NCBI RefSeq assembly: GCF_024166365.1
Contig: NC_064819.1
Coordinates: 151,720,293-151,784,292, forward strand
DNA: 64,000 nucleotides
Source of the DNA: Elephas maximus indicus
Lineage: Eukaryota > Chordata > Mammalia > Proboscidea > Elephantidae
Reading direction: 5' to 3'
A program made the translations under genes and the position numbers. The notes beneath the pieces were generated by a model. It saw only the letters and a program-made list of their open reading frames with translations. It was not told where the DNA came from and made no database searches. Of this stretch, positions 22,931 to 36,313 are shown one piece after another. Numbering within the stretch: position 1 is the stretch's first letter; each line of letters starts with the position of its first letter.

Positions 22931-24358
22931 ATAGGTCACTTTTCCATCAAAGGGATAAAAAATGTTAAGTGCCACCCATAACTGGCAAGATGTAGTCTTT
23001 GCACTGTCACAACAGTCCATAGGGCAGAGCTGTGAGAGGAGCATATAAATACTGCTCGTTAAATAAATACATATAATTGAAGCTATTACTAAAAAGAATT
23101 TACACTAAGGCGTAAATGATATATGTTCCATGTGCCATCAGGATGTTTACAGTGTAACAAAGGATCTTGTTAATCTGAATTAATTTCTAATTGGAGAAAT
23201 TACAGCTTCTCTTCTCCTATCAACCACCCATTCCCTCCATCAGTGGAGTCAACATTCTGTCCCCCTCCCTCCTTGTATACTTGTCCATAGGATATAAAAG
23301 GCTCAGAGTCAGTACTGTTTCATACCAGGAAGCCTCATGCCATCTACGCTTCTCTATCCTAACACCTTTACAAATGACGTCATATCTCACGGGACTTGAT
23401 AAAAAATAATCCTTTTGGAACAAGAGCCATAAGGATGTTCAAAATCAGGGGATTACAGATGTATGACTGCAGAGGGTCACTTATCTAATCTCAATGAATA
23501 CATATCCATATAACCTCATGGAGCTTTGAGTTGTTTTCCCAGCATGGGTGATAGATCTGCACAATAAATGTTTGTTGAATGAAAATACATAAACCAACAA
23601 AAACAAATTCTGACTAAATTGTGCCAGTACATCATCAAGGACTAGAGCAAAACAATCCGGAAACAGGACCCTGGGTTTTGGTCTCTACACAGTGGGAAGT
23701 CAAGGCTAAACAGCCAAGAACAATGTAGCAATAAGCAATTATACTAAAATATCATAACACTATTTGAGAGTTGGGAATCATTATGCAATCCTGTTCTATT
23801 TGAATAATCAAATGTATAAGTTTTTCAATCTCTATTGTACTGATTTCCCAAAATTATTCAAATCGGGACTGAAATAGAGTTATCAGTTATGTGCAGAAAT
23901 TTCAAATGTACCTCAAAATCCACAGGGAGTTGTCTATTTTTTTTTTCCAGTGTCTTCAATTCTTTGCATATATATATATATATGATCTTTGGAAGAAATA
24001 ATATCTATTGAAAAGAGTTTGACTTTATGTCTGAATTCTGTGCACACAGATAGACTTCTCCTGAGTTACCCACGAGGCTCTGGAGAGAGCTAGGTGGCGC
24101 TGCATTTGATCACAGAAGACAGAATCATATTTTTAAAAGAATTCTCCTAGCAATTCGGCTATCTAGCTGAGATTTGCCACTTTTCCTCAGTGTTGGCTGC
24201 CAACGCTGCAGCCCCCTTCAGGCTGTCCGAGCCCTAGGGAGGGATGCAGACTTCTGGGGTGGAGTAGAATAAAGGAGTTGGGACCTACTGGACCTTTAAG
24301 GGAAGATACAGACCATCTGCACAGGACTTGCACTGCTGTCTCCTTTTCTTAAGTCTCC
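22931..24358. other. Non-coding stretch, no gene seen
   Basis: Contains an (AT)n microsatellite at 23968-23984 and a T run at 23937-23947. No gene recognised. Confidence 0.45.
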
Positions 24359-24487
24359 TGAATAAAAACTTTCATTAATACAGCACTTTACAGGCTTAAG
24401 GTGTGGCCACCGAATTGATCCCATTTAGTCATAATTCCAGCCACTTCTCCCTGCACAGCAGGCAGGAGAAGGATTATTTGGGGCCTC
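24359..24487 (-). mobile_element. MIR SINE relic, first part
   Basis: Reverse MIR ('ttaatacagcactttacagg', 'gatcccatttagtcataatt'), split by the SINE that follows. Confidence 0.5.
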
Positions 24488-24500
24488 ATATATGGAGTAG

Positions 24501-24683
24501 AGTTCCTGGGTGATGCAAATAGTTAACATGCTCAGCTGCTGACCAAAAGGTTGGAGGTTTGAGTCTACCCTGAGGAAAGGCCTGTTAATCTACTTCCAAA
24601 AATCAGCTATTGAAAACTCTGTGGAGCACACTTCTATTCTGACACATATGGGGTCACCATGAGTCAGAATCGATTTGACATTA
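24501..24683 (+). mobile_element. AfroSINE, long form
   Basis: Forward copy: 'agttcctgggtgatgcaaat', 'aggttggaggtttgagtcta', 'ctctgtggagcacacttcta', 'catgagtcagaatcgatttg'. Probable TSD 'atatatggagtag'/'atatacggggcag' (24488-24500, 24684-24696; three mismatches). Confidence 0.85.
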
Positions 24684-24696
24684 ATATACGGGGCAG

Positions 24697-24790
24697 GGAA
24701 GAAGTACACCTAAGATCACTTTAACTACCAAGCCAGGATTTGAACCTGAGCGTGCCATCCTCTCTACAACAGCACAGTGCCATCATTAAG
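24697..24790 (-). mobile_element. MIR SINE relic, second part
   Basis: 'ctaccaagccaggatttgaa' and 'gagcgtgccatcctctctac' complete the reverse MIR of 24359-24487. Confidence 0.5.
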
Positions 24791-25304
24791 TCTTGGCAGC
24801 TTTCAGAAACCACAGCCTGAGGAGGTTGGTGGTGATGAGGGCCTTTCTGGAGAGCACTGGGAGAGGTTCTGTATGAGATACCATATGAGGCCAAGGAGCT
24901 TAGTCTTCTTGGCACCTAATGGATGTGGGGGAAATCGTTGCTAAATTGAAGTAAAGTCCCCTCTGGCTTGCTTCTGCCATGTTCACAGTCTTCTTATTAT
25001 TTAGGGGCTAATTATGGAGTCTGAGGAATGCCTTTTCTCTCAGGTCCTATGCTGTCTGCTCTCTGACCATTTGCCTGCCCTGTTATTTCTGTCTGCAGGC
25101 AGGGGTCATCGAGAGAAGGCATCAGGCTTGAATCAGCCTCCTTTCCCACTTATTAGCATCAGTGGCAAAATCTTTGATGAGGACAGAATGTTTCATATTT
25201 GGCTACTGAGATTTAAAAAAAAAAAAATTTTTTTTTTTTTTTTTTAGATATTTGGGGATTATCTATGGATTTCATTATTTACTTTATTCCCATCCACTAT
25301 TACT
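24791..25304. other. Non-coding stretch with A13/T18 tract
   Basis: No gene. At 25215-25245 a run of 13 A is followed at once by 18 T, a perfect self-complementary tract. Confidence 0.5.
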
Positions 25305-25510
25305 GGGAGCCTTGGTGGTGCAATGGTTAAGTGTTTGGTTACTAACCAAAAGGTCAGTGGTTCAAACCCACCAGCAGCTTCGTAGGAGAAAAAATCTGGT
25401 GATCTGCTCCTGTAAATATTATAACCTAGGAAACCCTGTGGGGCAGTTCTGCTGTGTCACACGTTGTTGCTATGAGTCAGAATCAACTCAGTGGCACAGA
25501 ACAACAATGA
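25305..25510 (+). mobile_element. AfroSINE, long form
   Basis: Forward copy: 'ggagccttggtggtgcaatg', 'tcagtggttcaaacccacc', 'aaaccctgtggggcagttct', ending 'caactcagtggcacagaaca' and an (aac)-type tail. Confidence 0.88.
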
Positions 25511-26991
25511 CAATTATTGCATATAGCTGATGTTTGCCTATATCCCTAAGACAATTTGAAATTTGCAGAGGGGTCCTATGCCCTGAAGAACTGAACATGT
25601 TCAGCCCATCCTATCTATCCATGGCAAAGAATTCTAGGTCACAGAACACAGGAAAATGCAAGAAATGCTTGTGTGGGGCTAGAGGGTAGGATGGGTAAAA
25701 AAAAATTTACATTATAAGAACGTTTTTACATTGAATAGTAGAACTATTTTTGAAGAGTTTTTGTAAATTGGATTTAGAAACATTTTGTTACAGTTTAAAT
25801 CCATCAGAGGAGTTGACAACTCAAGAAACACCTGCTATGAGCTTTTTTGCAGGTGCGGAGTATTTTCGTGAGGAAATAATCCCCTCCTTGTTTATCTTTT
25901 TTACGAATTTGAATTTTAATATATCGGGTTGTCTTAAAACACCTGTCTGGCTAATTCTGCTGAGATGCTTTTCACTGAATACCTGGTAAATGGACTCCTT
26001 CTCTCAGGGGAATATTATAATCTGCCTGGCTGTTTCCAGTTTCAAAGCCGAGAAGTACTTATCGTAAATTGGACATAAGGTTTTCTTGAACACTCACTCC
26101 TCCTATATAATAGGAAAGCAAGTGGCCAGTTCAGGTGGTCAGGTTTAGAAGCTTCGGCTTTGTGTAATGTTTATGTCTATTTAGGTAATTTTGTTTATGT
26201 ATATTTAGGTAAGGAAAGCCTGTTTGTTTTTCTTTCATTTCTAAATCTAATATCTCTGCAAATACTTTAGGCATTTCCCTACAGAATTTTTATTTAAACC
26301 CAAAGTGCTGGAATGAACTTATTTTCATTTATAAGTTTCATAGTCTTTTTCTGCTGTTCATGCCTCACCTTTGCTCTCCTATCCCAAAACAAAACCAGTG
26401 TTTTAGCTCCTATTTTCTGGATGATTGCTCTATCTTGGCCATCATTTGCCCATAGTTCTGGCACAAACTTATAGTGCCATGAAAAACAAGACAAGTTAAA
26501 AAAAAAAAAAGATGTTTAAAGGACAGTAAAACTGCTTTTGCCTATTATTTGAGTTTCTCTTGGCCCACTGCCTGACATCCATTAGGCACACTCAGAATAT
26601 TTTAGTCCCGGACACAAGGGAAGGAGCTTGCTTTTTAGACTGGTTTGTACTATTTACTGCCAGAGATGATATTAACAAAGAACAATGATACCAAACCGAG
26701 TTACCAAGTGCCTTGGTTCATGGTTGTTCCCTGGCTGTGATATTCATTCTTTGTATCCAAGATGAGAAGTCATGTTTTGGTTAATGACTACTTCCCCCAT
26801 ACATGCCTAATCACCTTTAGAAGCAGACCTGGAAGCTCTTTTGGTTATCCTTCAGCCTTAAGAAGGCTAAGCATGTGTCCCTATAGGTTAGTAACCTAGA
26901 CAACAAGGCCAAGGAGGAACAACTAGAAATGGAGAGCCATGGAAACTGATTCCATTGATGGATGTCACATTTTAACCATAGTATCAGTTGT
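25511..26991. other. Non-coding stretch, no gene seen
   Basis: No gene. 'ttggcccactgcctgacatc' near 26560 could be the very end of an L2. A-tract at 26497-26510. Confidence 0.4.
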
Positions 26992-27180
26992 TTCTATCCC
27001 TGGATGTACAAACTCTGAGCTGTTAACAAGTCTACCCAGGGACACCTCAGAAGAAAGGTCTGGCAATCTACATTGGAAAAATCAGCCATTGGAAACCCTA
27101 TGGAGCACAGTTCTACTCTGACACACATGGGGTCGCTATGAGTTGGAATCCACTCGATGGCAACTGGCTTTTGGTTTTTA
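26992..27180 (+). mobile_element. AfroSINE, internally deleted
   Basis: Forward copy: the head is shortened ('ctatccctggatgtacaaac', 'tgagctgttaacaagtctac'), missing most of the B-box region. The 3' half is well kept: 'ccctatggagcacagttcta', 'cactcgatggcaactggctt' and a (ggtttt) tail. Confidence 0.82.
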
Positions 27181-28960
27181 ATTGCTTGTTTCTGGCTAAA
27201 GCCACCAATAGTAGTCTGTTAATATGCACACAAAGCTGCAAGAAGCTTCCTGTTCTTCAGGCATCTCCTGAGGCCACCTTATTAAGGAATTTATTTTCAT
27301 AATCAGTTTCTAAGAATCAATATTTCTTTTCCTATTTCCCTTTGCTTAGACATAATGTGATTAGAACAAAGAGCGCTCATGCTTTGGGACTAATCAAAAT
27401 TGTTGCTAAAGAAAATACCGTTCAACAGTCCTCCCCTCACATAAGAACTCTGTGTCTTTCCTGTGGGGAGAAGTGGGGAGCTAGACTAAGCAGGTTGGGA
27501 GCCGAAGTTTTAGGAGAAGCAAATTCCTGTGCACCCCTCTTCTTAGAGGACCTTTTGGAAGGGACAATATGTGCCAAGATCTTTGCTGAACCATATTTTC
27601 TGTAACAACCACAGGTCCCATCACAATCATCTCTCTAGAAAGGCAGTCCCTGGGAGACAGTGGCATTTTGCAATAAGCGTGACCTAGTCAGCCTTTCCAA
27701 AGGATGTTTGAATCCGTTTAATTCAGGTGACAATGCAAAAATGCATAGGAGTTTTCCCTCTGTTAAGAAACGAGGGTTTTTCTAAGGGTTTTCATCCTTA
27801 ATTCCTCCATTAGAGGGTAGAGATTAACAGTTGAAAATAGTCACATTGGATTATCAGGTAAAACAAATTATGCGTAGTCACCCAGGTTAGAAAGATTGGG
27901 ATTTAACAAGACAAGCTATCAGAGGCTAAATTGAACAGCTAAAGGGTCTGTGTCCTTTTCTAGGATGATCAGTGGACATGATTGAAGAACAAACCAGAAA
28001 AATCACTGTGAGGTTTATAAGTGCAAGTAATAAAATCTGTTACACACACACACACACACACGAACCCATGGTAAGGCTCCCTTACCTTAAAAAGTCACAA
28101 AATTTCTTTGTGTAAATTTTGTGAGTATATGTATATATTTAAAAATACATGGGAAAACCTTAAGAAAACCTTCTACAAAAAGATTTAGAAAATCTATGGG
28201 AAAAAAGTTGGACTCTGCAATTAATTTGGAAAAGGGTTAATGCTAAAATATTTTAAAGCTTTACTTCCCTTCCCCAGAGCACAACTCAGAGATGGCCTCA
28301 GTTTTTGTTTTTTTTTTTCCTTCCCTTATAAACTCAAACTCCTAATTGAAAAGCAGCCTGTGTTGCTCAATGTGAATCAAATAATTACAATTGAGTCAGG
28401 TGTAGGGTGGTTTGGGACAGTTTAAAAAGATTCTCCCCCTCAGTCCTTATCTACTTGCTCCCTTAAGGCTTTCTGTGTCCCTTCAGGCACACTAGGCAGC
28501 AGCAGCAGCAGCAATAATCTTGTTTACAAAGGGGGCAGAAGGCCAAGGGGTTGGAGGCCTCAAGAGCCAGCGTTCAATATGGTCCCTGTCATCCTGAGAT
28601 CAGAGGGTTTGTCCAGCCCAGGTGAATAATGACCAGGAGCACTTTGTGACTGATGACTGCTGTTTGGGTAGCTAATTGATGTCCCTCCCATTCCTAGTGA
28701 ATAATGCCCTTTCTAGCAGTGACAGTAATGTCATCATGAGGGAAAATAGGTGACCAGCTAATGAGGAAACAGGACATAGAGGCCCCACCCCCACCCCTGG
28801 GTGCTCTACTGGGCCAAGTAGGGATGATGCTTTTACATATGCATAGGATGCTTTCTAAAAAATCTCTTTGAGTTGACGGAACTAGGGACTGGCTTGACTC
28901 TGACCTTTCTGGCTAGTATTTTGAATCTGCTCTGGCCTCTGTAAATCACAGTGCAGATGC
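27181..28960. other. Non-coding stretch, no gene seen
   Basis: No gene recognised. Contains an (AC)10 microsatellite (28042-28061), a short (AGC)n at 28498-28511, and a T run at 28307-28317. Confidence 0.45.
28042..28061 (+). repeat. (AC)n microsatellite
   Basis: Ten uninterrupted AC units; likely length-polymorphic. Confidence 0.9.
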
Positions 28961-28964
28961 CCCC

Positions 28965-29405
28965 CAAATAATGAATCCTTTTAGCTGGACATCCACAGCT
29001 CTTGGTGATCTGGACCCTGGCCCTCATACTCATCACTCTGTTTTGGTTACCATGTCTCAGTCATATGAGATTATATGCCATTCCCTGGACATACCATGTT
29101 CTTCTATATCTCTAGCCTGTCCCTCCACTCTGTCATTATTCCTTTCCCTATCACATCCTTTATCCCTCATCTCCCCTTCCCTCTTTTCCTAGCTGACTCC
29201 TACTTGGTCTTCAATACTCAGCTCAGGTATCACTCTTCCTAAATTATGTTATCCGTGCCCTTACTGGTTTCCCTTAGCCACTTCTGTTTTACACTGATCT
29301 CATTACAATGAGATTGTCTCTTTAAATGTTCACCTTCTTTCATTAGACCTTCAGTAATTTGAAGGCAGGGCCCATGACTTGCCATGTTGCTCGAACTGAA
29401 CAGGA
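28965..29405 (+). mobile_element. L2 LINE 3' fragment
   Basis: Sense L2: 'gtcttcaatactcagctcag', 'ttgaaggcagggcccatgac'. Decayed, no frame. Confidence 0.5.
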
Positions 29406-29459
29406 CAAATGTACACTACAGTTTTCTAAATGGAAATTGGCTTATGGATCTCGACTCAT

Positions 29460-29580
29460 CAGTAGCACAGTGGTTAAGAGCAAATCTGAGCTTTATCACT
29501 TATTAGTTGTGTGACTTTGGGCAAGATGATGCATCTTATAATAAGATAAATGCTAACCATTACTATCAGTGCTAAATACA
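29460..29580 (+). mobile_element. MIR SINE relic
   Basis: 'gtagcacagtggttaagagc', 'atcacttattagttgtgtga', 'ctttgggcaag' match the forward MIR 5' half. Confidence 0.65.
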
Positions 29581-29964
29581 AACTAGGTGATAAATACAAT
29601 TTAGTAAGTTACATTTCATTGGCTAGTATTCCTTCTTAGATAACTTTGTGCTACTTACAACCTGTAAATAAAAAGCAAGTGTTATGAAAACTTTCCTACA
29701 GGAAGTGGCCAAAATGTTGGAAAAGCAGCTACTATGGATGGGATCAGAAATATATTCGTAGTGCCCAATCAGGGGGAGAAAAGAAATAAAAAAAACTCGC
29801 AGCCACTGTTTCAGTTACCCAAGGTGAGTGATGATTCATAGTAGGCAAGTTATAAAGAACAAAAATTTAATTTGTTTTAACACCTAGAATAGATTTGATA
29901 AAGTTTTCTAATTGCTTCTATCCTGAGAATGAAGGTCAGAAAACAAGCCTCATGTGCTCCCTTG

Positions 29965-30110
29965 CAGTGTGGTGTAATGGAAAGCTCGAGTTTAGAGCCA
30001 AAGGACTGGGTTTGAGCTCCAGAGATGCAACTTAAAATTAACTGTCCATGTGAACTTGGGCAAGACATTTGATCTCTTTGAGCCTACAGTTGTATGTACT
30101 GTAAATATAT
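29965..30110 (+). mobile_element. MIR SINE relic
   Basis: 'tgtggtgtaatggaaagctc', 'ggactgggtttgagctcc', 'gtgaacttgggcaagacatt' match forward MIR. Confidence 0.65.
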
Positions 30111-30245
30111 TAGAGCTTCGAGTATTATTTTTACTAGGCATTCTGGTAGATATAGGTGGTCTTCTTCCTCTTTGTATTTCCTAGCACAGAAGTTTTCAGT
30201 AAATACTTATGGAATACATGTCTTTGAATGATGAATGAATAAATG

Positions 30246-30436
30246 GAGGCACTATGATTTAACAAAAATATTAGGGGCTTTGGAATCAGAAAGGCCTGGA
30301 TTCTAATATTAGCCATGTGGTCTTTACCTGATTGACATTTTTCTGTCACTTATAATATGAAGTACACACACACATATGCATACACACACACACACATATA
30401 TATGCCTGACATATAGTAGGCACAATAAAATGTAGC
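30246..30436 (+). mobile_element. MIR SINE relic with inserted CA repeat
   Basis: Forward MIR 5' part ('ggcactatgatttaacaaaa', 'ggcctggattctaatattag') and 3' end ('gcctgacatatagtaggcac') are separated by an (AC)n/(AT)n tract at about 30363-30402. Confidence 0.6.
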
Positions 30437-30529
30437 TTCTTTATTCCTGGTCATTAGCTGAAGGACTGGTATAGACATTAACTGAATAACTAAGATAAAA
30501 TAAATTGTTTGAACATGGATTAATCCTAG

Positions 30530-30765
30530 TATTTTATATTGGTGTAGCCCTTTACAGTTTGCAAAACTCTTCAAAGCATTTTATATCATCTAACGTTGTC
30601 ATACTCATATTTTCAGAGCCGGCATTTTTACAGATGAGAAAGCTAAATCAGAGCTTGTGGTTTGTGCAAGAGCAAAGACGAGAAATTGAGTGATCCAGAA
30701 CTGGATCCCTGGTCTAGTAATTCCTCCTCCAATGTTCTTTCCAGCACAATAGCTACCTCTGTCAG
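30530..30765 (-). mobile_element. MIR-type SINE relic
   Basis: 'tacagtttgcaaaactcttc', 'tttacagatgagaaagctaa', 'gatccagaactggatccctg' match a reverse MIR subfamily. Confidence 0.55.
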
Positions 30766-32294
30766 TCAAAACTGGATATCTTTGACATCTGTCATGGTTC
30801 TGGTTCAGCCAAAAAGATTGTGTACTAGGTAAGGAACGTTTGGAACATTTTCAGGCTTAGCCAAAGGTGTAATTATATTATTATTATTATTAACATAAGC
30901 AACTGAAATGTTGTATTAGTCATCTCTTTCTCAGTGTTAAGAGAAAAATGAATTCATTTTCCATACAAACGTTTGAGCGCCCACATTCAAAGCATGAACA
31001 AGGTGCTGCAGTTATTACTGAGGAGTCCCAGTGTCTCATTTTTCTTTTAATTCGAGCCTGTGAATTCAACATTTTAATTACTCATCCCATTCGTGAATAC
31101 CTTCCTGTCACTCCCTTTTCCATTGAATATGTAACAGGGAACTCTAGATCCTTTACTTAACCTTACTCAGAAACTTCTAGAGTGGCTAAAACAGTATTCT
31201 CAGCCTGTACTTCTGAGATGATCAGAGACTCACCCATTCCATGTCTAATCACTCCTAAGCTAACCAGATACGTACATCCCAAATTTTGCTCACCAGCATT
31301 CCAGGGACAGGGAGTTGAGGAACAATGATGTTTATTGTTCACTTTTCACATTTCACCATGAAGCTAGGAACTTCACATGCGTCACCTTCAACTCAGGAGA
31401 AACCCTTAACATAGAATACTATAGGGGTGAGGGTGGAAATTTTCCAGTTAGGACCATCCCTGGGGGATACTGTGGCATGTCTGCATACTTCAGTTGGCTT
31501 TTTGTTTCTACATTATTCTAAATGTGTATTTCAATTTTCATGACAACGCATATTATTGATGCTACATGAAAACACTGAGATAAATGTCCTTCTCCCATTA
31601 AGTCCCAATATAAAACGTAAGGACTAAGAAGCGGTCAGTTTATGCAGCTAGCTATAAAAAAAAATAGCTATAGTATTTACTAAACAAGACAGAATGATGA
31701 ATTTTTATTATAGTTATAAAAAATAAACAATCTATTTTCAAATATTCAACATTTGAAAAATTTAAAATCTTTCAGAATTGACTGGAAATACAATGTCTCA
31801 GACAGTAATGTGTAAATTTAATTGTAGTCCTTTTTTACTTCATTATAAAATTTTGTATGTATTTTCTGTTATTGTTTAAATAAAAATTGAGTTTGTTTAA
31901 GCTATGCCGAAAAGCAATTTTCTCTTTTACATGATTTATATTTATGTAAGTTTTATTAAGTCTGCTAAGACCAAATTTAATATACACATTATGAATAGTG
32001 CATTTGTTTTAATTTACTATAAAATCATTAAACTCTTTAAGGAAATAATGCTTTTAAAAAGTATGGTATGCTTTTTTCCTTTATCATGTAAATGGTGGGT
32101 TTTGGGGTTTTTTTTTTTTTGCTTGTTTTTCTTATCTTTAACAATGAATATATTAATCCAATCTGTCCATGTCTCAAAAAAGTGTTAGCATTGTTTTGGG
32201 AACAAACTAGTTGTTTAACAATATTTTAGAAATTAAATCCTTAGTGTTTCAACACCAAACTGTGAAATAAGAAATAATTCAAAACCTTTTAAGT
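30766..32294. other. AT-rich stretch downstream of CNR1
   Basis: No gene seen. Increasingly AT-rich toward the CNR1 3' end, with several TTTATT motifs (AATAAA on the minus strand), so an even longer CNR1 3'UTR cannot be excluded. Confidence 0.4.
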
Positions 32295-32312
32295 TCACGA
32301 TAATCTAAAATT

Positions 32313-32318
32313 TTTATT
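32313..32318 (-). terminator. CNR1: Candidate distal CNR1 poly(A) signal
   Basis: AATAAA on the minus strand at the position expected for the distal CNR1 3' end. Other AATAAA motifs exist nearby, so this is a choice by distance. Confidence 0.35.
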
Positions 32319-34786
32319 TGATTCCAGGTAACTTTGGACAATAGACAAGATGGGATGTGTTCTCTTTGAATAACAGTTTAATTACATCATTAAAATAAAA
32401 TATAGTGTGGGCTTAATACATTGTAAATATTACAGAAGTTCTACTTCGCTATAGTAATTTAATGACTGAATCTACATTTAATAACAATCTTACCAGTATT
32501 TGTGTACAAAGTATTATACAGATTACTAACGAAGATACTGCAGCGGTTGCAAGGATGTTACCAGCTCAACAAACATCTAACAATACAATATTCTTCTAAG
32601 AGGAAAAGTAATAACGTTAGATTTACAGACAATAAAGAGTTATGTTTTCCACTTGAAACATTGAAAATCAGAATTTAGATAATCTGGTATCTTGATTCAT
32701 ATCACTACAAGAAAAGGTTTCCTTTCTTGGGGACTCTGATCCCCAGCAGGCCTAGTACACTAAGTTCACACGAAAATAGCTTTTAGGATGCCATAGCAAC
32801 GTAAAGAAATTCTTCTATCTGAAAGTTACTGATTTGTAGGCCACTGTTTGAACATCTTTTTTTTTTTTTAACCTATTTACATACATTCAGCCCAAATCAG
32901 TAGATAAAATGTTTTGTCTATATTACAATAGGCATTGTCAACATTTCATCAGAAGGCCAGTGCAAGACAATTGTTAGTAGCCATTGCCCAGCATTTAGGA
33001 GATTTTAAAATATCATACAAATATACAGTTAGATTGTGAGAAATCTAATTTTGCGTGTGATATCGGTGGTCTCTTTTACAGACACAGAATGGCAGAAATT
33101 AATCGACAGGACAGTAACTAGATGCTACTCATCCAGGGCCTAGTTCTCAGCTGGTGGCTGGGCCTCTTTCCTATGGAGGGGCTCAGGTGGCAAAGACTCC
33201 TTTACTCTTAATGCCAGTTCTACCTGACTCAAAGTGACAGGGACACTTGGCCATCATCTCAAGTGTAGACATATCTGCCGCTTCTCCAAGATCCATTTTT
33301 CTTTTATGTATACTTCGTATGTAATGAAAAATTAAGGATCTTGAAAAACAGCATTATTTGTCTAAATAAAACTGTTAGACCAGGACTGAAAGAGTCATCA
33401 TTACTCTGAAGAAACGAAGCAGGCTGGGCATTTGGCCCTTTCTGAAGACTTGTGTGATGATAAAATGCATGGTCAGGACAAATACGTTATCCTCAGAAGA
33501 AAGCAGACAACTATGAAGTTGGACCTTATAAAGCTGACTGAAATTTAAATTATATTTAAATTAATGGGTCTAATTAAGGGACTAATAAATGAATGATAAT
33601 AACAAATGGTAATTCCAACGAGTTTATTCATGAGGGAGAACTTTTTAGTCACTTGGGTTAGGAAATGATATTAAAAATGTCAAAGTAAACTGAACTAACC
33701 TGAAGTGTTTTTTTAAAAAATGAAGGTGGTATAATGCATACATGATGATATTACACAGATATTTCTTAATATATCAATAAGCACCAAGTTTAGTGCTGTC
33801 AGCCCCTTTGTCCCTTAATTTATTATATATGATTTACATCTTGAAAGCACATCACACTCTAAAATCTACATTGCATACACACAAAGAGTTTCAGAAATGA
33901 ATCTTGGAATTTTTCTACCTACAACAAGAATTTTACCTTCGCCAGGTCTCCATAGCTGTGAGAAGAGTTGGGAAGTGCCTGGTGAGCTCTGAAATGTGTG
34001 GATTAATATTCAGGATAACTCAGGACAAAAAATTGGCAATTCTTAAATGGAAACTAGACCCTGGTGAGTTTTTTCGTAAACCAGCTTCTCTCCTACAGAG
34101 ATTTTATAAATCCTCTAGCATCCTGAGCCCTCATCTGCATATCACAGGGAGAAAAGCAAGGGGAGCCATCAGGTGGATCTGAGCTGTATGAATAGAACTA
34201 CAAGTATTCCGGCCTGGTCCACAGACCATATTCAGCCATGGACCATAAACTGCAAGAAGGGGTCTTCTCCCCCATCAGGGTGCTCACCAATCTCCATAGC
34301 TACAAATCACCAGCTAAACACTAGCTCTCTATTTCCCTTCATCCTATGCAGGCCTTGGGGTGCTGTAGGAGTCATAATTTATCCCCACAAGGAAAAAGAG
34401 ATTTTAAGTAAAATCAGGCAGGGTCAAGCGACTTCTTAAGCAATATCACTCCTTACTGAAAAAAGGGCCCAATTCTGAGCACCACGGCACCACTAAGGAG
34501 GAGGAGGCTGGGGCATAAAAAGAAAGATGTGCTCATGGCTATTCTTTAGCAGATCTTGCTAACCATGCACAGAGGAGAAGTCCACAGCCTCAGCCCAAGC
34601 CTACCCAGGCAAAGGTGGGGCCTGGGCTGCCACAAAGTACACCTGGTGAAGCACAGAAACAGCCATTCATCATCCAGGCACCAGTCACCAGCGTGTCAGC
34701 CCCTCACTGCCCTCATCTGTCTCATCCACTGACTTGGCTTCCTTAGCCACATGGGCCAGGCTGTGTTCAGACTGCCTGATATCTAC

Positions 34787-34990
34787 CCAGTTGCTGTCAA
34801 GTCAGTTCTGACTCACGGTGATCCCCCATGTGTGTCAGAGTAGAACTGTGCTCCACAGGGTTTTCAATGGCTGATTTTTCAGAAGTAGATCACTAGGCCT
34901 TTCTTTTGAGGCACCTCTGATTGGACTTGAACCTCCAGCCTTTTGGCTAGTAGCCGAGCACTTAACCATTTGCATCACCCAGGGACTCTC
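34787..34990 (-). mobile_element. AfroSINE, long form, in the CNR1 3'UTR
   Basis: Reverse copy, i.e. the same direction as CNR1 transcription: 'gttgctgtcaagtcagttct', 'gtgctccacagggttttcaa', 'gaagtagatcactaggcct', head 'tttgcatcacccagggactc'. TSD 'atatcta' at 34779-34785 and 34993-34999. If the 3'UTR extends to about 32.3 kb this SINE is carried in CNR1 mRNA. Confidence 0.85.
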
Positions 34991-36313
34991 CAATATCTAT
35001 CGTGCTACTTAATCTGGGATCGCACCACCTACATGGGCAATTGATACATTTTACAGTGTGGGGCTTATTTTTTAGAACCGCCTTCCTTTTGGCGACTTAC
35101 ATTTAGTGACTTACATCTCCCCTCGTGAACTCGACCAATATTAGGTGCTCAGAAGCCAAAACACTCTCATTTCCTAACATTAACACTGTAGATACAAACC
35201 TTCACTTGAATGTTTGCCATTGATTACTCCTTGCTAAACACTGATTTTATGTAACACCTAAAGGTCAGTTTAGTAATACTCGACCCAATCTCTTAAAGGG
35301 GTGGGGGTGTTTCTGAACATTTATAGTCAGTATTTTTAGTACCAAGATTTCTGGAAGAACTCAATTACAGAAACTGAATTCATGTGCAAGAATGCAGCAA
35401 GTGGTACAGTTTACACCTGGTCACAGATGTCTCACTTTATGACACTACTCTAACAGTACAGGATAGAATCACACAGATACACACATTTATATTCACACAC
35501 AGCATCATTTTACTGATCCAGACGATACTTCTTTTCAATTAAAAAAAAAAAAAATGAAAACTGTTGTTTTGGCCCCCCAGGCATGAAATCTACTTACACC
35601 TGGAATATAAGAATGCAGTACTCCTTCAAGTAAACAGCAACTGCACAGTGATAACGATATACATTAAGATTAACACGTGCTGTCTTAAGAGGTCCAGTAA
35701 TAGCTAAAGACTAAGGAAAGTCAGAGATATCAGCCAAAAAAGTCCAATATGCCTTCTCTCTTCCGTTCTGATTATAATCCATTACCCAACAGAAGAGGTA
35801 TAGTCCAGAAGATAATAAATGTCTTCCTATGACAATTTTAAAGTGTCAATGAATTAAGTTGAACGCTTTGTTTTAGATCTTCAAATTCTTGGGTTAACAG
35901 AAAAATAAACCTTCATGGGAATTTCAATGTCAAATTCAAACAGAGGTATTTAAACAAATATTAAGGTATCTAAAGACACATCATGGGTAATAATTTTTAA
36001 AAAGTGGTCTCATTGGCATATATCCACTGCTTATTTTCCACTGTTCTCATAAAAGTCTTTTAGTTTTGCTGAACTAGACAAATATAAATAGCACATAGTA
36101 AACACTGATATACATCTCACAGGACAGAACACATTTTACAAAATATCTCTACTTTGTACTATAACTGTTGTAAAAATGAACATCTGTGATACTTAAGGAC
36201 AAATACATTTCACATTATAATGCAAGTTATGGTTACAAAGGCATTACTCATTTGATGGCATTTTCTATGGATACTCAGACTTCAAACTGCGTAGCCAAAA
36301 GTTTTCCTCTTAT

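Noticed and set aside
30361..30402. Dense AC/AT tract as a CRISPR-like or regulatory array
   Set aside because: Simple dinucleotide repeat inside a MIR relic; the organism is a mammal and no spacer structure exists.
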